A DNA stretch of 5,258 bases, taken from positions 1 through 5,258 of the forward strand of contig JAGLEW010000058.1 in assembly GCA_023144875.1 (NCBI GenBank), written 5' to 3'. Shown here piece by piece: positions 1-5,258 of this stretch. The notes under the pieces are model-generated. The model worked only from the letters and a program-made list of their open reading frames with translations, searched no databases and was not told where the DNA came from. Within the stretch, counting starts at the first letter, position 1. Every line of letters starts with the position of its first letter. Origin of the DNA: Methylococcales bacterium. Its GTDB lineage: Bacteria > Pseudomonadota > Gammaproteobacteria > Methylococcales > Methylomonadaceae. Made by a program: the position numbers and the translations under genes.

Positions 1-494
1 TTCATCGCTTCATAGGCCATGCCACCCGTAATGCTGCCATCGCCAATAATCGCCACCATTTTTTTATCTTCGTCTTTAAGTTCTGAAGCGATCGCCATGC
101 CGAGCGCGGCACTGATGGAGGTACTTGAATGTCCGACACCAAAGGCATCGTATTCACTTTCATCCCGAGAAGGAAAAGCCGATACCCCATTTTTAGTCCG
201 AATGGTAGGCATTTGTTTTTTACGGCCTGTAAGAATTTTATGGGGGTAGGCTTGATGACCAACATCCCAGACTAACTGGTCTTCTGGGGTGTTAAAAACG
301 TAATGCAGTGCGACGGTTAATTCAACGGTACCAAGACCTGCTGAAAAATGTCCGCCTGACAAGCTAACGGTGTGGGTTAAATATTCACGTAATTCGTTGC
401 AAAGTGCCTCAAGTTTATCTTTAGGGAGTTCTCGCACATCGGCGGGAAGATTAATATTCTCTAATAAAGGGTAGTTACCAGATAAGGTAGTCAT
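1..494 (-). CDS. dxs: 1-deoxy-D-xylulose-5-phosphate synthase, N-terminal part (runs off left edge)
   Basis: This cytoplasmic thiamine-diphosphate enzyme condenses pyruvate and glyceraldehyde 3-phosphate into DXP, the entry step of the MEP isoprenoid pathway and a precursor for thiamine and pyridoxal. The reading frame stays open from the ATG at 494 to the window edge, giving 164 codons of a family usually about 620 residues long. Visible landmarks are SGGHFSAGLGTVELT, with His49 at the same number as the E. coli active-site histidine, then WDVGHQAYPHKILTGR (76-91), ESEYDAFGVGHSSTSIS (112-128) and GDGSITGGMAYEAM (151-164). The last of these starts the GDG thiamine-diphosphate/Mg motif. The next, cut codon begins AA, which fits the Asn that follows in the family. 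An AGGAAA ribosome site (502-507) precedes the start. The gene lies 72 bases downstream of ispA on the same strand, so the two are probably co-transcribed. Identity is very secure; only the C-terminal three quarters is unseen. Confidence 0.97.
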   Translation of the reverse strand, partial: MTTLSGNYPLLENINLPADVRELPKDKLEALCNELREYLTHTVSLSGGHFSAGLGTVELTVALHYVFNTPEDQLVWDVGHQAYPHKILTGRKKQMPTIRTKNGVSAFPSRDESEYDAFGVGHSSTSISAALGMAIASELKDEDKKMVAIIGDGSITGGMAYEAM

Positions 495-566
495 AAGTCA
501 GTTTCCTATCGATGAAGCGGGCTTTATGGAATTTAAAGTGATGATTATAGAGGGAATTGTCAAAAT
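495..566 (-). promoter_or_regulatory. ispA-dxs intergenic gap with promoter-like hexamers
   Basis: On the minus strand this 72-base gap contains a perfect TTGACA (558-563) and a perfect TATAAT (544-549). They are only 8 bases apart, far short of the roughly 17 of a sigma70 promoter, so they cannot be the -35 and -10 of one promoter. TATAAT could act as a -10 with a poor -35 near the ispA stop, giving dxs its own promoter, but no extended -10 TG is present. The gap shows no stem-loop followed by a T run, so read-through from ispA into dxs is likely. The dxs ribosome site AGGAAA is at 502-507. The promoter reading is speculative. Confidence 0.25.
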
Positions 567-1463
567 TTAATGGGTACGTTGAATAATATACAGCGATAAA
601 TCACGTAATAATTGAGCCTCATCCCCGAAACTGTTTAAACTTTCTATGGCTTGTTGATGTAATTCGTGGGCTTTTTGTTTTGCGCCTGCTAAGCCTAATA
701 AAGCAGGGTAAGTGGGTTTATTGTTGTTCTGATCTTTCCCTTGGGTTTTACCTAACGTTTGGGTATCACTTTCTTCATCTAAAATGTCATCTTTAACCTG
801 AAATGATAAACCAATACATTTAGCATAATGGTCTAGTTTTTTGGCAAGGTGGGGGTCTAAGTCTGGTTTTGTTAAGGCGGCCATATTGACACTGGCTCGA
901 ATAAGTGCCCCTGTTTTATGAATGTGCATGTTTTCAAGCTCAGGTAAGCTAATTTTTTTATCGACCGAGGCTAAATCAATGGCTTGTCCGCCTACCATAC
1001 CTTGTGACCCACTTGCTTTCGTTAAGGAGCTGATGATTTCTAATCGTTGTGTGGGGTTGATGTTAATGCTTTGATCGTTTGCTAAGGTGTCGAAGGCTAA
1101 GGTTTGTAGCGCATCACCCGCTAAAATGGCGGTCGCTTGATCAAAGGCAATATGGTTGGTGGCTTTACCACGTCTAAGATCATCATCATCCATCGCTGGC
1201 AGGTCATCATGGATGAGGGAATAGACATGAATAAATTCAATAGCGCAGGCAATGCCATCCAATGTCTCTGGTTCAATTCCTAACGCCTTTCCTGTACTAT
1301 AAGTTAGCATTGGTCGCATTCTTTTACCACCGTCTAAGGTGCTGTATCGCATAGCCTGATGCAGACGAAAGGGCAAAATATTTTCATCTGGAAGACGCTC
1401 ATCTAAGGCCAATTCAATACGGTTTTGGCAAAGGGTTAAAAATTTTTTTAAAGCACTGCTCAT
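567..1463 (-). CDS. ispA: Farnesyl diphosphate synthase (geranyltranstransferase)
   Basis: This cytoplasmic short-chain trans-prenyltransferase adds isopentenyl diphosphate to DMAPP and then GPP to make farnesyl diphosphate, which feeds quinone side chains, undecaprenyl phosphate and, where present, hopanoids. Its 298 residues match the usual IspA length. Motifs in order are GGKRMRP (45-51, diphosphate binding), the first Asp-rich motif DDLPAMD (86-92) followed by LRRGK, GMVGGQAIDL (155-164), KTGALI (183-188), and the second Asp-rich motif FQVKDDILD (221-229) followed by GK and KD. The two-residue insertion (PA) in the first motif and Tyr81 five residues before it are the pattern of bacterial type II FPP synthases, so C15 is the expected product. 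A GGAG ribosome site (1474-1477) lies 10 bases before the ATG. The usual upstream neighbour xseB is not adjacent; ispA instead starts next to the divergent parE. Chain length is inferred from motif comparison. Confidence 0.95.
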   Translation of the reverse strand: MSSALKKFLTLCQNRIELALDERLPDENILPFRLHQAMRYSTLDGGKRMRPMLTYSTGKALGIEPETLDGIACAIEFIHVYSLIHDDLPAMDDDDLRRGKATNHIAFDQATAILAGDALQTLAFDTLANDQSININPTQRLEIISSLTKASGSQGMVGGQAIDLASVDKKISLPELENMHIHKTGALIRASVNMAALTKPDLDPHLAKKLDHYAKCIGLSFQVKDDILDEESDTQTLGKTQGKDQNNNKPTYPALLGLAGAKQKAHELHQQAIESLNSFGDEAQLLRDLSLYIIQRTH

Positions 1464-1603
1464 GGGTAAAAGACTCCAGAAGGAAATACGGTGTGCGCAA
1501 AGGATAACGATTTGAAAAGCTCAATGTTATCAAGGTTTTTAGGGCACACGTTTTTAAACTAACCGAATATTATATCTTAAATTAAACGAAGTGATGAGTA
1601 AGT
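1464..1603. promoter_or_regulatory. Divergent ispA / parE intergenic regulatory region
   Basis: These 140 bases separate the starts of two divergent genes, so promoters for both the ispA-dxs unit (minus) and parE (plus) must lie here or inside the neighbouring genes. On the plus strand, an AT-rich stretch with TATTAT (1568-1573) is a possible parE -10, but no good -35 sits 16-18 bases upstream. On the minus strand, TTGATA (1528-1533) is a possible -35 for ispA, with only a weak -10-like CGTTAT 18 bases further on. A nested inverted repeat occupies the middle and is listed separately. No small ORF is convincing. That promoters are present follows from gene orientation; the exact elements are guesses. 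Confidence 0.5.
1491..1549. repeat. Nested imperfect inverted repeat between ispA and parE
   Basis: Three pairs of complementary arms share one centre region. The outer pair is GTGTGC (1491-1496) with GCACAC (1544-1549). The middle pair is GATAAC (1503-1508) with GTTATC (1526-1531). The inner pair is TTGA (1512-1515) with TCAA (1521-1524), around a five-base centre AAAGC. The middle and inner pairs together form a compact dyad (1503-1531) with unequal spacers of three bases and one base. The outer arms are offset, with spacers of 6 and 12 bases. There is no T run directly after it in either direction, so it does not look like an intrinsic terminator. It may be an operator for a dimeric regulator acting on both divergent units, or a 5' UTR structure. 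Arms this short could also arise by chance. Confidence 0.45.
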
Positions 1604-3499
1604 ATGAGCAGTGACTATAATGCGGCGGCGATTGAAGTATTAACGGGGCTTGATCCTGTTAAAAAAAGACCTGGAATGTATACAGATACCACAAGGCCGA
1701 ATCATCTTGTTTTAGAGGTGGTTGATAATAGCGTTGATGAGGCAATGGCTGGGTTTGCCAATAAAATTGAAGTGATATTGTACCAAAATGGCTCGGTACA
1801 CGTGGCGGATAATGGTCGAGGAATGCCCGTTGATTTACACCCAGAACAAAAGCTTTCGGGCGTAGAAGTGATATTGACACAATTACACGCAGGGGGAAAA
1901 TTTTCCAACACTAATTATCAATTTTCAGGTGGTTTGCATGGGGTTGGGGTTTCTGTGGTGAATGCCTTGTCTTCAACCCTTGAGATTAAAATTAAACGGG
2001 GCGGTAAGGTTTATGAAATGGCGTTTGCTAATGGAGAGAAACAAAAATCGTTAGTCGAAACAGGAACAGTTGGCAAGCGAAACACAGGAACCGCCATTCT
2101 TTTTTTACCTAATAGCCATTATTTTGATTCAAATAAAATTTCAGTTCGAAAATTAAAACAACTGCTTCGGGCAAAGGCGGTGTTATTACCTGATTTAAAA
2201 ATCCATTTGAAAGATGAAGTCAGTGGTGAGCAATGGGATTGGCATTATAAGGAAGGATTGGAAGATTATTTATTAGACCATATTAAGGCGGTTGATTTTT
2301 ACCCACAAAAACCATTTATGAATAAGGTGGTCGTTAAGCATCATGCGGTTGAATGGGGAATGGTTTGGACGGCTGAAACACTGACAGAAAGCATCGCTGA
2401 AAGTTACGTTAATTTAGTGCCAACGCCACAAGGTGGTACGCATGTTAATGGTTTTAGAGCAGGATTAACCGAGGCGATTCGAGAATTTTGTGAATTTAGA
2501 AATTTATTACCACGGGGTTTAAAGATTGCCCCTGAAGATGTGATTGAACGCTGTCAGTTTATTTTATCGGTTAAATTAGAAGACCCGCAATTTTCTGGGC
2601 AAACCAAAGAACGCTTAAGTTCAAGAGAGTGTGTGGGTTTTATTTCAAGTGATGCTAAAGACAGTTTCAGTTTATGGCTCAATCAAAATCCTGAAGAAGG
2701 GGAGAAAATTGCCGAAATTATCTTATCCAGCGCTCAAAAACGCTTAAAGTCCACTAAAAAAATTGTTCGTAAAAAAATATCTCAAGGGCCTGCTTTACCT
2801 GGAAAATTAGCCGATTGTTCAGGACAAGATGTTTCACGGAGTGAATTGTTTTTAGTGGAAGGTGATTCGGCAGGTGGATCAGCAAAACAAGCAAGAGAGC
2901 GTGAGTTTCAGGCAATTATGCCGTTACGTGGCAAAATATTAAATACATGGGAAGTGGATTCTGGGCAAGTAATGGCTTCACAAGAGGTGCATGATATTGC
3001 GGTTGCGTTAGGTATTGAGCCAGATTCTGAGAACTTGAGTAATCTGCGCTATAGTAAAGTGTGTATTCTAGCGGATGCGGATTCGGATGGAAATCATATT
3101 GCAACGCTGATTTGTGCGTTATTTTATCGGCACTTTAAACCACTGGTGCAAGCAGGGCATGTCTTTGTGGCGATGCCGCCTTTATATCGAATTGATGTGG
3201 GTAAACGAATTTTTTATGCATTAGATGAAGCCGAACGCTTAAGTGTATTAAAACGCATTAAAACAAAAAAATTAAAAGGCGTGATTAATGTACAGCGCTT
3301 TAAAGGGTTGGGCGAAATGAACCCAAGCCAATTACGTGAAACAACAATGAACCCAGACACACGACGATTGGTTCAATTAACGATTAATAGTGATAATGAT
3401 GAAATGACGCAGGAGCAAATGGATTTATTATTAGCCAAAAAACGCGCTCACGACCGAAAACGTTGGTTGGAAGAAAAAGGTAATTTAGTGCAATTTTAA
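1604..3499 (+). CDS. parE: DNA topoisomerase IV subunit B (ATPase subunit)
   Basis: This is the ATPase subunit of topoisomerase IV, which works with ParC to decatenate daughter chromosomes and relax supercoils. Its 631 residues fit ParE (about 630) and not the roughly 800-residue proteobacterial GyrB, which has an insertion in its Toprim region. The GHKL ATPase comes first: Glu38 and Asn42 in EVVDNSVDEA, DNGRGMP (69-75) and the lid GGLHGVG (109-115). The transducer follows, with QTK at 333-335, where the Lys contacts the ATP gamma-phosphate. The Toprim domain has EGDSAGG (419-425, Glu419) and the metal triad Asp491, Asp493 and Asp495 in DADSDG. The C-terminal part includes RFKGLGEMNP and a late AKKRAHDRKRWL stretch. 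The start matches the family N-terminus (YNAAAIEVLTGL), although the ribosome site is weak, with only a GATGAG-like stretch before the ATG. parC is not adjacent in this window. The family also contains the main fluoroquinolone/aminocoumarin targets. No lesion is seen. Confidence 0.97.
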   Translation: MSSDYNAAAIEVLTGLDPVKKRPGMYTDTTRPNHLVLEVVDNSVDEAMAGFANKIEVILYQNGSVHVADNGRGMPVDLHPEQKLSGVEVILTQLHAGGKFSNTNYQFSGGLHGVGVSVVNALSSTLEIKIKRGGKVYEMAFANGEKQKSLVETGTVGKRNTGTAILFLPNSHYFDSNKISVRKLKQLLRAKAVLLPDLKIHLKDEVSGEQWDWHYKEGLEDYLLDHIKAVDFYPQKPFMNKVVVKHHAVEWGMVWTAETLTESIAESYVNLVPTPQGGTHVNGFRAGLTEAIREFCEFRNLLPRGLKIAPEDVIERCQFILSVKLEDPQFSGQTKERLSSRECVGFISSDAKDSFSLWLNQNPEEGEKIAEIILSSAQKRLKSTKKIVRKKISQGPALPGKLADCSGQDVSRSELFLVEGDSAGGSAKQAREREFQAIMPLRGKILNTWEVDSGQVMASQEVHDIAVALGIEPDSENLSNLRYSKVCILADADSDGNHIATLICALFYRHFKPLVQAGHVFVAMPPLYRIDVGKRIFYALDEAERLSVLKRIKTKKLKGVINVQRFKGLGEMNPSQLRETTMNPDTRRLVQLTINSDNDEMTQEQMDLLLAKKRAHDRKRWLEEKGNLVQF

Positions 3500-3544
3500 G
3501 TGCGGAAAGATGATGAATTTGTAGTGAAATAATGGGAGCTAGTA

Positions 3545-4030
3545 ATGAAAAAAATTAAAGTTTTATTTGTCTGCATGGGAAATATTTGTCGTTCGCCTAC
3601 CGCAGAAGGGGTGTTAACTAAACTCATTGAAAAGCAAGGACTGTCCGAGCAATTTGAGATTGATTCAGCAGGCACACACGCTTATCATATTGGTGAACAG
3701 CCTGATTATCGTTCACAACTCGCGGCAAAAGCGCAAGGGGTGGATTTATCGTCTCAACGGGCGCGAAAAGTCGTTTATGGGGATTTTGAAGATTATGATT
3801 ATTTATTGGCGATGGATGGCGATAATTATGAAACCTTAATGAGCAGTTGCCCATTATTGTATCAAGATAAATTACATTACTTTTTGGATTACGCGGCGGA
3901 TCTTAAGGTGCGTGAAGTGCCTGACCCTTATTATGGCGGGGAGTATGGCTTTGAAAATGTGTTTACATTAATAGAATCGGCCTCAGAAGGATTTTTACTT
4001 ACATTAAAAAAACTAGGAAAAATAGAATGA
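3545..4030 (+). CDS. Low-molecular-weight protein tyrosine phosphatase
   Basis: This is a 161-residue cytoplasmic phosphatase of the LMW-PTP family, which removes phosphate from phosphotyrosine through a cysteinyl-phosphate intermediate. The P-loop sits at the N-terminus as VCMGNICRSPTAE, with nucleophile Cys10 and Arg16 (CX5R) and Ser17. Cys15 inside the loop is the usual second cysteine of the family. DSAGTHAYHIG (40-50) is also a family hallmark. The general acid Asp127 lies in DPYYGG, followed by tandem Tyr129-Tyr130, and the tail GFENVF...IE is typical. The DPYYG loop argues against thioredoxin-coupled ArsC arsenate reductase. GGGAG (3534-3538), six bases before the ATG, is a strong ribosome site. 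The gene follows parE after 45 bases with no visible terminator, and its stop overlaps the next start (ATGA). No tyrosine kinase or polysaccharide export gene is nearby, so the physiological substrate cannot be inferred. Confidence 0.93.
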   Translation: MKKIKVLFVCMGNICRSPTAEGVLTKLIEKQGLSEQFEIDSAGTHAYHIGEQPDYRSQLAAKAQGVDLSSQRARKVVYGDFEDYDYLLAMDGDNYETLMSSCPLLYQDKLHYFLDYAADLKVREVPDPYYGGEYGFENVFTLIESASEGFLLTLKKLGKIE

Positions 4031-4416
4031 AAAAAATAATTATTGCAATTCAGTTAGTACTCTTGAGCAGTTTCTTTTTTATCTCCTCCGCTCAGGCAGA
4101 AGTCGATGATAAGGTGACAACCCATGTTATTATTGTCTGGTTAGATAAGGCAGGGGATGAAAAAGCTCGCAATAAATTTGTTGAGGCAAGTAAAAAGCTT
4201 AATAATTTTCCAGGCGTGATTCACCGCCATGTTGCAGTTGTTGAAAAAAGTGATAAAAGTGTGGTTAATGATACGTTTGATGTCATGATTACCGTTACGT
4301 TTAAAAATAAAGCGGCGGTTAAAGCGTATTTAGATGATCCAAAGCATAAAGAGGCGGTTAAACTCTTTAAGTCGATGGCTAATCGTGTCGAAATTTATAA
4401 CTCAATTGATTCTTAA
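4027..4416 (+). CDS. Secreted Dabb-domain (stress-responsive alpha/beta-barrel) protein
   Basis: This small protein of 129 residues has a clear Sec signal peptide: MKK, a hydrophobic core (4-19), then SSAQA with probable signal peptidase I cleavage after Ala24. The mature protein of about 105 residues is probably periplasmic; there is no lipobox cysteine. It resembles a single Dabb domain, a ferredoxin-like fold that dimerises into a barrel: first strand THVIIVWL (32-39), a helix with EKARNKFVEASKKL, then FPGV (61-64), strand FDVMITVTF (84-92), and the helix YLDDPKHKEAVKLF (101-114). His33 and His107 (DPKH) fall where the family has its conserved histidines. Substrate and activity are unknown for nearly all bacterial members. 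The start overlaps the phosphatase stop by 4 bases, with AGGA at 4015-4018, which indicates translational coupling. The next gene begins 11 bases later. The family call rests on motif pattern and is fairly secure; the function is not. Confidence 0.8.
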   Translation: MKKIIIAIQLVLLSSFFFISSAQAEVDDKVTTHVIIVWLDKAGDEKARNKFVEASKKLNNFPGVIHRHVAVVEKSDKSVVNDTFDVMITVTFKNKAAVKAYLDDPKHKEAVKLFKSMANRVEIYNSIDS

Positions 4417-4427
4417 AGGATAATAGC

Positions 4428-5147
4428 ATGGCCATTGTTAGTAATACGATTAATTACCTTGATGAAGGCACATTATTAGAAGGTTTTTTTGCGTATGATA
4501 ATGGCCATAGTGGTATTCGTCCAACTATTTTAATCAGTCATGCGTGGGCAGGACGTGATGGTTTTGTGGATGAAAAAGCTAAAAAATTAGCCGAAATGGG
4601 TTACTTTGCATTTGCTTTAGACATGTATGGGCAAGGGGTTCATGGTGAATCCTTGGATGAAAATTCGGCGTTAATGCAACCTTTTCTTGATGATCGAGCC
4701 TTCTTACAACAACGTATTAAAGCGGCTTTACAGGCATTAAAATGTACGCCGTGGGCGGATGAAACAAAAATAGTGGCAATGGGATTTTGTTTTGGTGGGT
4801 TGTGTGTGTTGGATTTGGCGAGAACTGGGGTGGACATTAAAGGTGTGATTGCCTTTCATGCGTTGTTGCATGCGCCTGATAATTTGCAGACGGAATTAAT
4901 TAAGGCAAAAATTTTATTATTACATGGGGCGGACGATCCTATGAATACCCCTGAAACGGTAGCCGCGATACAAACAGAGTTGACGTTAAAAAAAGCCGAT
5001 TGGCAGTTGCACAGCTATGGTCATACCTTGCATGCGTTTACAAACCCTAAGGCTAATAACCCCGATTTTGGAACGGTTTATCATTCTGATGCGGATAAGC
5101 GTTCGTGGCAAGCCATGCAAAATTTTTTGGATGAGGTTTTTGCTTAA
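4428..5147 (+). CDS. Dienelactone hydrolase family alpha/beta hydrolase
   Basis: This 239-residue cytoplasmic alpha/beta hydrolase has no signal peptide. The family cleaves esters or lactones through a Cys-Asp-His triad. Here the nucleophile elbow is GFCFGG with Cys121, the acid is Asp170 in HGADDP, and the base is His202 in HAF. These are almost the same positions as Cys123, Asp171 and His202 of Pseudomonas dienelactone hydrolase. SHAWAGRDGF (37-46) is the oxyanion-region motif. The Glu36 that activates Cys in the Pseudomonas enzyme aligns with Ala39 here, so a true chlorocatechol-pathway role is unlikely, and no catechol genes are nearby. The C-terminus has the Trp-containing helix RSWQAMQNFLDEVF usual in this group. 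AAAGGA (4415-4420) overlaps the preceding stop codon and lies seven bases before the ATG, so the gene is probably the last of the operon beginning at the phosphatase or at parE. The natural substrate is unknown. Confidence 0.92.
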   Translation: MAIVSNTINYLDEGTLLEGFFAYDNGHSGIRPTILISHAWAGRDGFVDEKAKKLAEMGYFAFALDMYGQGVHGESLDENSALMQPFLDDRAFLQQRIKAALQALKCTPWADETKIVAMGFCFGGLCVLDLARTGVDIKGVIAFHALLHAPDNLQTELIKAKILLLHGADDPMNTPETVAAIQTELTLKKADWQLHSYGHTLHAFTNPKANNPDFGTVYHSDADKRSWQAMQNFLDEVFA

Positions 5148-5258
5148 AATTTCCAACTTCATCACAAAAAAACCCATAGTTTTAGCCGTTTGTAGGATGT
5201 TTTGTCTGCGAAATGAGTCACAGTTTATTGGTTTTGTCAGAAGTGCCTTGTCGACTTC
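5148..5258. other. Non-coding or unresolved right-hand end
   Basis: These 111 bases follow the hydrolase stop. An AT-rich dyad, AAAAC-CCATA-GTTTT (about 5170-5184), is too weak and lacks the GC stem expected of an intrinsic terminator. The octamer GTTTTGTC occurs twice (5199-5206 and 5231-5238). On the plus strand an ATG at 5197 opens a frame to the edge, but AGG abuts it with no spacer. On the minus strand a frame enters from the right edge and stops at 5218-5220 (TGA) after 13 codons, ending TSDKTNKL. That could be the tail of a convergent gene. None of these can be confirmed without the next stretch of sequence. Confidence 0.3.

Noticed and set aside
19..249. Plus-strand 76-residue open frame
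   Set aside because: It is antisense to dxs, shows no recognisable motif and has no ribosome site.
2..265. Minus-strand 87-residue open frame
   Set aside because: It is a shifted frame inside dxs. The true dxs frame is open from 494 to the edge and carries all the family motifs.
1659..1911. Two minus-strand open frames within parE
   Set aside because: They overlap the highly conserved ATPase region of parE in antisense and look like low-complexity shadows.
2756..2777. Two runs of seven A in parE as possible slippage or frameshift sites
   Set aside because: They encode Lys codons in the conserved KKIVRKK stretch of ParE, and the frame continues intact to the normal C-terminus, so AT-rich codon choice explains them.
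3500..3544. Promoter or terminator between parE and the phosphatase gene
   Set aside because: The 45 bases show no stem-loop and no recognisable -35/-10 pair; only the GGGAG ribosome site is clear.
3624..3854. Open frames on both strands inside the phosphatase gene
   Set aside because: Both lie wholly inside the phosphatase coding region, whose frame has the full set of LMW-PTP motifs.
4986..5177. Minus-strand 63-residue open frame overlapping the hydrolase end
   Set aside because: Most of it is antisense to the conserved catalytic-His part of the hydrolase, and the protein shows no family motif. The frame continues open to the right edge, but the composition does not look like a real gene.
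5168..5184. Intrinsic terminator after the hydrolase
   Set aside because: The only dyad is AAAAC/GTTTT, which lacks a GC-rich stem and a proper T tract.

Overview
The window comes from a bacterial chromosome that is visibly AT-rich, with many A/T runs and T- or A-ending codons. The best guess is a gammaproteobacterium. ParE is the proteobacterial topoisomerase IV type, and its length and sequence lie very close to what I recall of E. coli ParE. IspA and Dxs also resemble their gammaproteobacterial counterparts. I cannot name a genus. All genes read as ordinary chromosomal genes, with no insertion sequence, tRNA, rRNA, CRISPR array or phage gene.

The left part (1-1463, minus strand) is an isoprenoid precursor block. 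ispA (farnesyl diphosphate synthase) is followed after 72 bases by dxs (1-deoxy-D-xylulose-5-phosphate synthase, the first enzyme of the MEP pathway). dxs runs off the left edge, so only its first 164 codons are present. A 140-base divergent intergenic region (1464-1603) separates ispA from parE and carries a nested inverted repeat.

The right part (1604-5147, plus strand) holds parE, then three closely spaced genes. These are a low-molecular-weight protein tyrosine phosphatase, a small secreted Dabb-domain (alpha/beta-barrel) protein whose start overlaps the phosphatase stop by 4 bases, and a dienelactone-hydrolase-family alpha/beta hydrolase 11 bases further on. The 4-base overlap and short gaps suggest the last three are co-transcribed, possibly by read-through from parE across a 45-base gap with no visible terminator. 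The joint role of this trio is unknown. It is the least conventional gene content here, but each member belongs to a known family.

The last 111 bases (5148-5258) hold no gene that can be supported. Overall this is mainly housekeeping sequence. I found no convincing undescribed system. The points most worth checking are the nested inverted repeat between ispA and parE and the phosphatase/secreted Dabb/hydrolase cluster.
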